A stretch of DNA of 13,912 nt from Candidatus Fermentibacterota bacterium (GTDB lineage: Bacteria; Fermentibacterota; Fermentibacteria; Fermentibacterales; Fermentibacteraceae): positions 1-13,912 of the forward strand of contig JAKLEF010000019.1 of assembly GCA_022703195.1 (NCBI GenBank), given 5' to 3'. The number at the start of each line of letters is the position of its first letter. Position 1 is the first letter of the stretch. Below are positions 5,803 to 12,742 of this stretch, piece by piece. The translations under genes were made by a program, and so were the position numbers. The notes below the pieces were generated by a model. The model was not told the DNA's origin. It did no database searches and saw only the letters and a program-made list of their open reading frames with translations.

Positions 5803-6560
5803 CGGCCCCCGTGGTGAGACTTCGCGGGGTCACGTTCGGCTACGGGCCTGGCAGGCCCGCTCTCGACGGGGTCGACTTCGAGGTGTCCGACGGAGACTAC
5901 GTGGCGGTCATCGGGCCGAACGGGGGCGGGAAGACCACCCTCCTCAAGGTGATCCTGGGGCTCAGGACTCCCTGGTCGGGCACCGTGGAGGTGTTCGGAG
6001 GCCCGCCCGCGGCGGCGAGGGGCAGGATCGGATACGTGCCTCAGTGGAGCGGCGCCAGCCTCGACTTTCCAGCGACGGCTCTCGACGTGGTGATGATGGG
6101 CCTTCCCCCGAAGACAGGCGGACGGGCGGCAAGGGCGATCGCGCTCGACAGGATGGCGGACATGGGGATAGCCGGTCTGGCCGGGATCCATGCCGGGAGC
6201 CTCTCTGGCGGTCAGCGTCAGAAGGTGTATGTCGCCAGGGCGCTCGCGGGCGCCCCGGATCTGCTGCTTCTCGACGAGCCGGCCGCGAGCGTCGATCCCG
6301 CAGGCCAGGGCGGGCTCTACGAACTCCTTGCCAGGCTCAACGAGAAGGTGACCATCGTTCTCGTGACCCATGACGTAGGTGCGGTCTCCGGTCAGGTTCG
6401 CTCGATCGCGTGTCTGAACTCGGAGATGGTCAGCCACGGCGGCACGCTGGACACGGAGGCCCTATGGAAGGCCTACGGCTGCCCGGTGGACCTCGTCTCC
6501 CACGGGACCCCGCACAGGGTTCTCGAAGCGGGCGCCCACGGGGGCTGCGGACATGCCTGA
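5799..6560 (+). CDS. znuC: ZnuC-type ABC transporter ATP-binding subunit
   Basis: Powers metal import by ATP hydrolysis at the cytoplasmic face, paired with ZnuB. 253 residues from a GTG that overlaps the znuA stop. All motifs are intact: Walker A GPNGGGKTT (39-47), Q-loop Gln82 (YVPQ), signature LSGGQ (135-139), Walker B LLLLDE (155-160) and H-loop His191 (VTHD). The tail (about 230-253) is rich in His and Cys (SHGTPHR ... HGGCGHA), as in several zinc-transport ATPases; this supports zinc but is not proof. The same reading frame stays open far upstream through znuA; that is an overlap artefact of high GC, not a fusion. The stop overlaps the znuB start by 8 bp. Confidence 0.95.
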   Translation: MTAPVVRLRGVTFGYGPGRPALDGVDFEVSDGDYVAVIGPNGGGKTTLLKVILGLRTPWSGTVEVFGGPPAAARGRIGYVPQWSGASLDFPATALDVVMMGLPPKTGGRAARAIALDRMADMGIAGLAGIHAGSLSGGQRQKVYVARALAGAPDLLLLDEPAASVDPAGQGGLYELLARLNEKVTIVLVTHDVGAVSGQVRSIACLNSEMVSHGGTLDTEALWKAYGCPVDLVSHGTPHRVLEAGAHGGCGHA

Positions 6561-7398
6561 GGCCCTGCTCAGGTTCGAGTTCCTGCAGCATGCCGTTCTG
6601 GCGATCCTGCTGGGATCGGTGGCCTGCGGCCTGATAGGCGGCCTGCTCTTCGTGAACAGGCTCTCGAGCCTCTCGGGCGGGATATCGCATGCGGTCTTCG
6701 GCGGCCTCGGCCTCTCCCTGCTCGCCGGCATACCCCCCCTGGCCGGCGCATCGGCTGCGAGCATCATCGCGGCTCTGCTGCTGGGCTTCATCTCCGCCAG
6801 GGCGAGGAGCCGCTCCGAGGCCGCGATAGCAGCGGTCTGGTCGATAGGGATGTCGCTCGGGCTGATATTCGTGTCGCTCGCCCCGGGCTACAGGGGCGAC
6901 CTGATGGGCTACCTCTTCGGGAGCGTGCTCGCAGTCCCGGCGGCGGACCTCGTCTTGACGGGCGCTGTCGATGCCGCCGCCCTCGCGTTCGTCCTCCTGT
7001 TCTACAGGCGGATACTGTGCGTGTCCTTCGACCCCGAGTACGGAGCGACCCGGGGGATCGGCGCCGGGGCTCTCTACACGGCATTCCTCTGCCTCACCGG
7101 GCTTTCCGTGGTGGTTCTGATGAGATCGGTCGGGCTCGTCATGGTGATCGCCCTGCTGACGATACCCGCCGCCTCCGCCCGCCTGCTCACCCACAGGCTC
7201 CCGGTGATGATGGCGCTCGCCTGCTGCTTCAGCGCAGTATCCGGGCTGGCCGGCCTGTACGCCTCCTGGGAGCTCGACCTGCCGGCCGGAGCCTGCATCG
7301 TGCTCGCCAGCGCGGCGCTGTTCGGGTGCATCTCCGCCGGGCGGGCCCTGTCATCCCGTCGGAACCGCGGGGGCCTGCCGGCCGGGCCTCGTCCGTAG
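6553..7398 (+). CDS. znuB: ZnuB-type ABC-3 family metal permease
   Basis: The membrane channel subunit for zinc or manganese import. 281 residues, with 8 or 9 hydrophobic segments and the family start pattern (a short amphipathic stretch, then LGSVACGLIGGLLFVNRLSSLSGG, with SGGISHAVFGGLGLS close behind). Conserved features seen include the VWSIGMSLGLIF helix, GYLFGS near residue 117, and the FDPEYGATRG loop near 158. The ATG lies inside the end of znuC (8-bp overlap). The C-terminal tail is basic (SSRRNRGG). It is the last gene of the operon; a 229-bp non-coding gap with hairpins follows. Confidence 0.95.
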   Translation: MPEALLRFEFLQHAVLAILLGSVACGLIGGLLFVNRLSSLSGGISHAVFGGLGLSLLAGIPPLAGASAASIIAALLLGFISARARSRSEAAIAAVWSIGMSLGLIFVSLAPGYRGDLMGYLFGSVLAVPAADLVLTGAVDAAALAFVLLFYRRILCVSFDPEYGATRGIGAGALYTAFLCLTGLSVVVLMRSVGLVMVIALLTIPAASARLLTHRLPVMMALACCFSAVSGLAGLYASWELDLPAGACIVLASAALFGCISAGRALSSRRNRGGLPAGPRP

Positions 7399-7452
7399 CA
7401 TTCCGTAACCCCGGGCAAGACAGGATTGACGCCCCGCGGCGATCTTCCCCGC

Positions 7453-7467
7453 GCGGCGGAACGCCGC
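7453..7467. repeat. Short GC hairpin after znuB
   Basis: GCGGCG (7453-7458), GAA, CGCCGC (7462-7467): a 6-bp stem 55 nt after the znuB stop, without a T-tract. It may contribute to 3'-end formation or stability of the operon transcript. Confidence 0.3.
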
Positions 7468-7492
7468 ACACATCCGGGGAACCGGAAGAGGC

Positions 7493-7539
7493 GGACGGAT
7501 GGGCTTCCGAAGCCCCTCCCGCCGTCCAGTGGCATTTTT
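7493..7539 (+). terminator. Nested hairpin with T-run downstream of the znu operon
   Basis: The outer stem is GGACGG (7493-7498) with CCGTCC (7522-7527). The inner stem is GGGCTT (7501-7506) with AAGCCC (7510-7515) around a CCG loop. A run of five T (7535-7539) follows 8 nt later. This is the best candidate for the operon's terminator, although the T-run is short and displaced. The inner part is also a perfect 7-1-7 palindrome (7501-7515, GGGCTTC-C-GAAGCCC), so a protein-binding site is an alternative. Confidence 0.4.
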
Positions 7540-7613
7540 CCGGAACCCCGTTCATAGTATGTGCCCCGGTCGGGAGGTCCTGTCCGGTTGACCCGTCCGG
7601 ATACGCTGCTGCC

Positions 7614-7621
7614 AAGGAGGT
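7614..7621 (+). promoter_or_regulatory. Consensus Shine-Dalgarno of the 75-residue protein
   Basis: AAGGAGGT lies 6 nt before ATG 7628. It is nearly the full anti-16S complement and fixes the start of the small gene. Upstream, TAGTAT (7555-7560) is a possible -10 element, but no convincing -35 is seen. Confidence 0.7.
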
Positions 7622-7627
7622 CCCAGG

Positions 7628-7855
7628 ATGACTGAACTCGACAGGGCTAGACGTGAGGCCGGACGACTCGCCGATATGAAGGGCGTGAGCTACTGCGTGA
7701 TCTCGCGGGAGGAATCCGGCAAGAAGGAGTACAGGATCGCCTGCATGGAGGGATTCGGCCTCCCCAGGGGCTGGATGCTCGAGGAGGTCATCAACCCGAG
7801 GGTGGAGAGGGTGGAGATCGAGCCCCCCGAGAACATCGAGGACGACTCATTCTGA
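7628..7855 (+). CDS. Small conserved-looking hypothetical protein coupled to formate-tetrahydrofolate ligase
   Basis: 75 residues, soluble and charged, with no signal peptide or membrane segment. The first 16 residues look like an amphipathic helix (TELDRARREAGRLADM). Then a strand-like segment VSYCVISREESGKKEYRIACM and an acidic C-terminus (VERVEIEPPENIEDDSF) follow. Two Cys (about 23 and 39) are not in a metal motif. I do not recognise the family. Its strong ribosome binding site and the overlap of its stop (TGA 7853-7855) with the next start make it a real gene. The two proteins are made from one coupled mRNA, which hints at, but does not show, a link to folate one-carbon metabolism. Confidence 0.82.
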   Translation: MTELDRARREAGRLADMKGVSYCVISREESGKKEYRIACMEGFGLPRGWMLEEVINPRVERVEIEPPENIEDDSF

Positions 7856-9525
7856 CCCAGGGCTTCCCCTCCGATTCCGAGATAGCCGCCGCGGCCGTTC
7901 CGCTGTCCATCAGGGAAGTCGCCCGAAGGCTCGGCCTCGCCGACGAGGATCTGGTTCTCTACGGGGACGACAAGGCCAAGGTCCGCCTCGACGCCGTGCG
8001 CAGGAGGTCGAAGGGACAGGGGCGCCTGATACTCGTCTCCGCCATGACCCCGACACCCGCCGGCGAAGGCAAGACCACCACCTCGATCGGCCTGGCGCAG
8101 GGGCTGGCCAGGCTCGGCCTGAAGTCCTGCATAGCCCTCAGGGAGCCCTCGCTCGGCCCGATCTTCGGGATGAAGGGCGGGGCGACCGGGGGAGGCTACT
8201 CGCAGCTCCTGCCGGCGGAGGACATCAACCTCCACTTCACCGGCGACCTCCACGCCATAACCTCTGCGCACAACCTGCTCGCGGCGGCCATAGACAACCA
8301 CATCTACTGGGGCAACCGCTCGGGCCTGGACCCGCGGACCGTGCGCTTCCACAGGGTTCTCGACATGAACGACAGAGCCCTGCGCAACATCATCATCGGG
8401 CTCGGCGGCAGGACCCAGGGCGTCCCCCGGGAATCCGGGTTCGACATCACCGCGGCCAGCGAGGTGATGGCGATCCTGGCCCTCACCGAGGGCAGGGAGG
8501 ATCTCAAGGAGCGCCTCTCGAGGATCTTCGTGGGCCTCACCTACGACGGCGACCAGGTGACCGCGGGCTCCATGGGGGTGTCGGGGGCGATGGGCGTCCT
8601 GCTGAAGCACGCCATCAGGCCCAACCTCGTCCAGACCCTCGAGGGCGTGCCGGCCTTCGTCCATGCCGGCCCCTTCGCCAACATCGCCCATGGATGCAAT
8701 TCCATAATAGCCACCAAGATGGCGGTGGGCCTGGCGGACTGGGCCATCACCGAGGCGGGGTTCGGCTTCGACCTGGGAGCCGAGAAGTTCTTCGACATCA
8801 AGTGCAGACACGGCGGGCTCGATCCTGCCATCGTGGTCCTTGTGGCAACCTGCCGCGCCCTCAAGATGCACGGGGGCAAGAAGAAGAAGGATCTCGACCC
8901 GCCCGACCCGGATGCCGTGGAGCGGGGGCTGCCCAATCTCGAGAAGCACCTCGAGAACATCGGGAAGTTCGGCCTGCCGGCGGTCGTATGCGTGAACAGG
9001 TTCCCCTCCGACACGCCCGAGGAGCTCGAGGTGGTCACCCGCAGGTGCGGGCAGCTCGGCGTCCCGGCCTCCGTCGGGGAGGGATTCCTGCGCGGCGGGG
9101 CGGGCATGACCGACCTCGCCGAGAAGGTGGTCGCATCCGCGACCGCCTCCGATGCTCACTTCAAGCCCCTCTACGACTGGTCATGGCCCGTCGAGAAGAA
9201 GATCCAGACCGTCGCGAAGGAGATCTACGGGGCCGAGTTCGTGGACTTCTCGCCCCAGGCCCGGAAGGACCTGGCGACAATACGGAAGTTCGACTACTGC
9301 TCCCTGCCGGTCTGCATCGCCAAGACGCAGAACTCCCTCTCCGACAACCCCGAGCTCCTCGGGCGGCCAAAGGACTTCGTGGTGACGGTCAGGGAGATAC
9401 AGATAGCCGCCGGCGCGGGTTTCGTGATCCCCATCACGGGCGAGATCCTCAGGATGCCGGGTCTCCCGGCCGAACCCGCCGCGCTCAGGATGGACATAGA
9501 CAGGATGGGCAACATCACCTGGTAG
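7852..9525 (+). CDS. fhs: Formate-tetrahydrofolate ligase, apparent CTG start
   Basis: Joins formate to tetrahydrofolate with ATP to give 10-formyltetrahydrofolate in the cytoplasm, feeding purine and one-carbon metabolism or an acetyl-CoA pathway. From CTG 7852 the protein has 557 residues, the usual family length. Family features: N-terminal SEIAAAA ... IREVARRLGL ... LVLYGDDKAKV (about 9-44), P-loop TPTPAGEGKTT (66-76), EPSLGPIFGMKGGATGGG, AEDINLHFTGD, FANIAHGCNS and GFGFDLGAEKF. The first ATG/GTG/TTG in frame is GTG 7996, which would delete the conserved first 48 residues. The CTG overlaps the upstream stop as CTGA (7852-7855), just like the ATGA and GTGA overlaps elsewhere here, with GAGGA (7838-7842) 9 nt before it. 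The gene ends 3 bp from the convergent neighbour's stop. Confidence 0.96.
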   Translation: MTQGFPSDSEIAAAAVPLSIREVARRLGLADEDLVLYGDDKAKVRLDAVRRRSKGQGRLILVSAMTPTPAGEGKTTTSIGLAQGLARLGLKSCIALREPSLGPIFGMKGGATGGGYSQLLPAEDINLHFTGDLHAITSAHNLLAAAIDNHIYWGNRSGLDPRTVRFHRVLDMNDRALRNIIIGLGGRTQGVPRESGFDITAASEVMAILALTEGREDLKERLSRIFVGLTYDGDQVTAGSMGVSGAMGVLLKHAIRPNLVQTLEGVPAFVHAGPFANIAHGCNSIIATKMAVGLADWAITEAGFGFDLGAEKFFDIKCRHGGLDPAIVVLVATCRALKMHGGKKKKDLDPPDPDAVERGLPNLEKHLENIGKFGLPAVVCVNRFPSDTPEELEVVTRRCGQLGVPASVGEGFLRGGAGMTDLAEKVVASATASDAHFKPLYDWSWPVEKKIQTVAKEIYGAEFVDFSPQARKDLATIRKFDYCSLPVCIAKTQNSLSDNPELLGRPKDFVVTVREIQIAAGAGFVIPITGEILRMPGLPAEPAALRMDIDRMGNITW

Positions 9526-9528
9526 GGG

Positions 9529-11097
9529 CTACGGGATCCCTCTCCAGGGATCGGGCAGCAGGTCGCCGGGCGGAGGTTCGAGGCATGCCGCGCCCGGGCC
9601 GCTCCAGATGAGCCCCCTGTAGCCTGCGCCGGAGTAGCTGCTTCCGGCTCTGCTGCGCCCCGACAGCCAGAAGGCCGGCCTGCCGTCCAGGGCACCCCGG
9701 ACGGGCGGCTGCGGGGAGTAGAGCACGGGCCTCCGCACCGCCGCGCTCCAGGCCACCAGAGGGAGCCACTCCTCGTCGGTCGCCACGACGTACCCCTCCG
9801 GGGCCTGCAGGATCGAAGCCGCCAGTTCCGCGTGCCTCAGCCTGAAGAAGTCCTGGAACATCACCCCCCTGACGGAACCGAATACCGAGAGCGCGACCGC
9901 CGCCCCGAGCATCAGCGCGCCGGCCCGCCCGGCGCCGAGGCACGTCCTCGCCATGGATGCCGCGATCAGGGCTATCGGCAGAAGGAGGAACCTCGGGCCG
10001 AACTGGAACATGCCGTCGGTCGGCGACAGCAGGAGCAGTGCGGCGGCCGACCCCAGGGCCGCCTTCTCCAGCAACCGGGGGGAGCCCCCGGTCTCGTACC
10101 GGCGGAGGAAGGGCGCGAACGCGAGCCCGGGCGCGAGCATGAAGGCCGACGCAGTGCCGAGAGACTTCCGCGCGAAATAGTAGAGCAGAACTAGGGCAGA
10201 CGCGGCGGCCACGATCGAAACGGTAGACCTCCTCGTGAAACGCGCCGGCAGGGCCATCACGAGAAGCCATCCGAATGCTGCTGCGACGGCCGGGATGTTG
10301 GATGACGGAACCGTCCACGAAGACAGGATCGAGAGCCTTGCAGCCAGGAATGACCCGGCTCCCCTGAATGCCGGCAGGTTGCCCGCCACCCTGGCCGGCA
10401 GGAGGCCGGGAACCAGCATGGGCACCGCTGAAATGCAGGCGAGGGCGATCCAGCCGATCCAGGCCGCCCTGGCTCCCGGCCCCGCGCGGCGCCCCGCCAT
10501 GAGCGGCAGGGAGGCCCCCGCCGCGGCCGGAAGGATTTCGGGACGCCAGGCCGCCGCCAGGGCGAGCGGCAGTATCCAGAACGGGAGGGGGCCTTCCCGG
10601 CGCAGGGCCGCGATGAACATGGAAGCCCAGACAAGGGCCGGGAGCATGGCTGGGCCGTGCTCCCAGAACACGAATGCGTAGGGAGCCATGCCGGAGACGG
10701 CGAAGGCGGCCATCCCCCCGGCCATGCCTCCGCCGGCCAGCACGGCAAGCGGCCAGGCCGCCAGGGCGGTGCAGAGGAGCACGAACAGCCTCGCGAGAGC
10801 GAGGGAGCCCGCTCCGAATGATGAAGCAACCGTCGGGAAGCTCGCAGGGTATGACGAAACGACTCCGTCCTGCGTGACGAGAGAGAGCGGAGGAGGATAC
10901 GACCCCGGCCCGGCTCCGGGCGGCATGGCTCTCGGGAGCGTAGACCGTCCCTGCAGGCATGCCACTGTCTGCCAGAGCCTTATCCCGTTGTCGCCCGAGA
11001 ACGGAGCCTCGACCGGGATGCCGGCCCTGAGGAGGAAGGCCGCCGCCAGCAGGGCCGCGGTCGCGGCCGCAGCTGCGGCTCCCCCGGGAAGCCTCAT
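9529..11097 (-). CDS. Polytopic membrane protein, possibly a GT-C-type glycosyltransferase
   Basis: 522 residues, Ala/Leu-rich, with roughly ten to twelve hydrophobic segments between residues 5 and 405, then a soluble C-terminal part of about 110 residues (ASILQAPEGYVVATDEEWLPL onward, with a Gly/Ser-rich end). The first extracytoplasmic loop carries an acidic residue soon after the first helix (FSGDNGIRLW), and further on there is FWEHGPAM. This layout resembles GT-C lipid-linked sugar transferases (GT39/PMT-like), but I see no decisive motif, so the class is tentative. The ATG at 11097 directly follows the TAG of the nitroreductase gene (TAGATG, no gap) and lacks its own ribosome binding site, so translation is probably coupled. 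The sugar donor and acceptor are unknown. Confidence 0.85.
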   Translation of the reverse strand: MRLPGGAAAAAATAALLAAAFLLRAGIPVEAPFSGDNGIRLWQTVACLQGRSTLPRAMPPGAGPGSYPPPLSLVTQDGVVSSYPASFPTVASSFGAGSLALARLFVLLCTALAAWPLAVLAGGGMAGGMAAFAVSGMAPYAFVFWEHGPAMLPALVWASMFIAALRREGPLPFWILPLALAAAWRPEILPAAAGASLPLMAGRRAGPGARAAWIGWIALACISAVPMLVPGLLPARVAGNLPAFRGAGSFLAARLSILSSWTVPSSNIPAVAAAFGWLLVMALPARFTRRSTVSIVAAASALVLLYYFARKSLGTASAFMLAPGLAFAPFLRRYETGGSPRLLEKAALGSAAALLLLSPTDGMFQFGPRFLLLPIALIAASMARTCLGAGRAGALMLGAAVALSVFGSVRGVMFQDFFRLRHAELAASILQAPEGYVVATDEEWLPLVAWSAAVRRPVLYSPQPPVRGALDGRPAFWLSGRSRAGSSYSGAGYRGLIWSGPGAACLEPPPGDLLPDPWRGIP

Positions 11098-11598
11098 CTA
11101 CCAGGCATTCCAGTGTATCCTGGATTCATCCCACCGCTCGGGCATCGCGGGCTTCTCGCCCGGCCAGCCGAATGCCACCAGCGAGAAGGGCTCGATCCCG
11201 GACGGCAGCCCGACGAGGTTCCTGAATCCCTCGACCCGGTCCTCCCTGGGATGGAGTGCCAGCCAGACCGCACCGAGCCCGAGCGACTCGGCCACCAGCA
11301 GGATGTTCTGCGTCGCCGCCGCACAGTCCTGTATCCACATGGATCCGTGCGACAGCGAGGTGTCGGCGCAGACGCCTATGCACCCTGCCGCCTCGGGCAC
11401 CATGGCGGCGTGCGGGTGGAATCCAGGGACGGCCTCGAGAAGCCTCCTGTCCTCGATCACCACGAACGACCACGGCTGCCTGTTGCTGGCCGACGGGGCG
11501 TACATCGCGCCCTTGAGCATGTCGAGGACCATCTCCCTGGGTACCGGGTCCCTGCGGTACTTCCTGATGCTTCTGCGCCGCATTATCACATCGAGCAT
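11098..11598 (-). CDS. Nitroreductase-family FMN oxidoreductase
   Basis: 166 residues, at the short end of the family. It probably uses FMN and NAD(P)H to reduce nitro, quinone or similar substrates in the cytoplasm. The N-terminus has the FMN phosphate-binding pattern RRRSIRKYRRDPVP, then LKGAMYAPSASNRQPWSFVVI (about 29-49). The later segment IQDCAAATQNILLVAESLGLGAVWL (about 89-113) and the C-terminal LVAFGWPGEKP are typical. The physiological substrate cannot be read from sequence. ATG 11598 has a G-rich ribosome binding site (AAGGGGGG, 11613-11606, 7-nt spacer). AT-rich sequence at 11641-11652 may hold its promoter (CATAAT read on the minus strand at 11648-11643), without a clear -35. It is the first gene of a two-gene unit with the membrane protein. 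Confidence 0.93.
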   Translation of the reverse strand: MLDVIMRRRSIRKYRRDPVPREMVLDMLKGAMYAPSASNRQPWSFVVIEDRRLLEAVPGFHPHAAMVPEAAGCIGVCADTSLSHGSMWIQDCAAATQNILLVAESLGLGAVWLALHPREDRVEGFRNLVGLPSGIEPFSLVAFGWPGEKPAMPERWDESRIHWNAW

Positions 11599-11750
11599 CG
11601 CGGGTCCCCCCTTCGCATATCGTCCACGGGCTTTCGACCCGTATTATGAATATGTTCACTCACGGCTCATGTGTGATGCCCCTGCCCGGGCTGTGAAGCA
11701 GTTGTCGCCGGTTCGGCAGGGGTTTCGATATGCATGCCATGGAGGCGGTG

Positions 11751-12689
11751 ATGGGCGAAAGGCGCAGGAGGGCCGGAGGTTTGGCGCTCTGGGCGCGCAG
11801 AGCCGTCGCTCTGCTGTGGAAGCTCGTCCTCACATGCACCGGCACGGGGCTGTTCGCCCTGGCCGTGCGCGGCTTCTACAAGCCCAACTCGCTCATGTCC
11901 GGCGGCGTCACGGGGACGTCCCTCCTGATCAACCACCTCTCGGGCTTCCCCGTCGGCCTCGGAGTTCTCCTGTTCAACATCCCCATCTTCCTCCTCGGGA
12001 TCCGATACGTAGGCAGGCGGTTCGCCGCCCTCTCCGCCCTCGGCGTGGTCCTCTTCTGGCTGGTCGCCGACTTCATGCCGCTCGAACCCCTGACCCTCGA
12101 TCCGATGCTCGCCGCGATCTTCGGCGGCGTGCTCGCCGGGCTGGGCACGGCTTCCGCCATAAGGGCCGGGGGGTCGCTGGGCGGGTTCGACATCCTCGCC
12201 GTCGTGGTAAACAGGAAGTTCTCGACCGGTGTCGGCGAGGTGCTGATGGTCCTGAACGGGATCCTCGTGCTCGCCGCCGGAGTCCTCGTGTCGCCGGAAA
12301 CGGCCATGTACACCCTGATCGCGATCTTCGCGTCGGGGCGCACCGTCGACCTCGTGCAGACCCCCCGCCCCCGCAAGGCGTTCCTCGTGATGACCCGCCA
12401 CCCCGGGCGCATCCGCGAGAGGATCGTCTCGGAGATGGGGAGGGGGCTCACGGTCTGGCGGGCCGACGGAGGGTTCAACCGGGGCAACCTGACCGTTCTC
12501 CTGTGCGTCGTCACGAAAATGGAGATACGGGAGCTCTCCGAGATCGTGAAGGAGGAGGACGAGCACGCCTTCACCGTCGTGCTCGAAGCCAGCGAGGTCT
12601 TCGGACGCTTCAGGCATCCCGCGGTCTTCCAGAAGTTGCAGAGGCTCCAGGCATGGAACCGCGACGAGCACTACTCACCGCCGGACTGA
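11751..12689 (+). CDS. YitT family membrane protein with C-terminal DUF2179 domain
   Basis: 312 residues. Five or six transmembrane segments lie in about residues 18-190, including the family stretch GFYKPNSLMSGGVTGTSLLI and the segment RAGGSLGGFDILAVVVNRK. A cytoplasmic DUF2179 domain occupies about residues 205-300 (KAFLVMTRHP ... RGLTVWRADGGF ... LLCVVTKMEIRELSEIV ... FTVVLEASEVFG). The exact role of YitT proteins is not established; transport or sensing is assumed. I chose ATG 11751 because GGAGG (11741-11745) sits 5 nt upstream. ATG 11730 and 11739 are in frame and would add 7 or 4 residues but have weaker sites. It is divergent from the nitroreductase gene and 53 bp upstream of the TonB-dependent receptor. 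Confidence 0.93.
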   Translation: MGERRRRAGGLALWARRAVALLWKLVLTCTGTGLFALAVRGFYKPNSLMSGGVTGTSLLINHLSGFPVGLGVLLFNIPIFLLGIRYVGRRFAALSALGVVLFWLVADFMPLEPLTLDPMLAAIFGGVLAGLGTASAIRAGGSLGGFDILAVVVNRKFSTGVGEVLMVLNGILVLAAGVLVSPETAMYTLIAIFASGRTVDLVQTPRPRKAFLVMTRHPGRIRERIVSEMGRGLTVWRADGGFNRGNLTVLLCVVTKMEIRELSEIVKEEDEHAFTVVLEASEVFGRFRHPAVFQKLQRLQAWNRDEHYSPPD

Positions 12690-12742
12690 GGACCGGCATC
12701 CGCCGGGTGCAGCGGGTCCACCGCGACAGGAGGGTACGAGTC

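Noticed and set aside
4914..6560. One long frame that could be read as a znuA-znuC fusion
   Set aside because: The upstream part is out of frame with znuA and meaningless. ZnuC starts at GTG 5799, overlapping the znuA stop.
7690..9159. 489-codon open frame antisense to formate-tetrahydrofolate ligase
   Set aside because: It mirrors a firmly identified gene, and the translation is low-complexity (His, Gly, Glu, Arg) with no recognisable domain.
9515..10960. 481-codon minus-strand frame overlapping the polytopic membrane protein
   Set aside because: It is in another frame of the same strand and lacks membrane segments. The 9529-11097 frame has regular hydrophobic helices and a start coupled to the nitroreductase stop.
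11641..11750. Promoter for the YitT gene or a clear promoter for the nitroreductase gene
   Set aside because: AT-rich -10-like pieces exist (CATAAT on the minus strand), but no matching -35 at usual spacing on either strand, so I did not call one.
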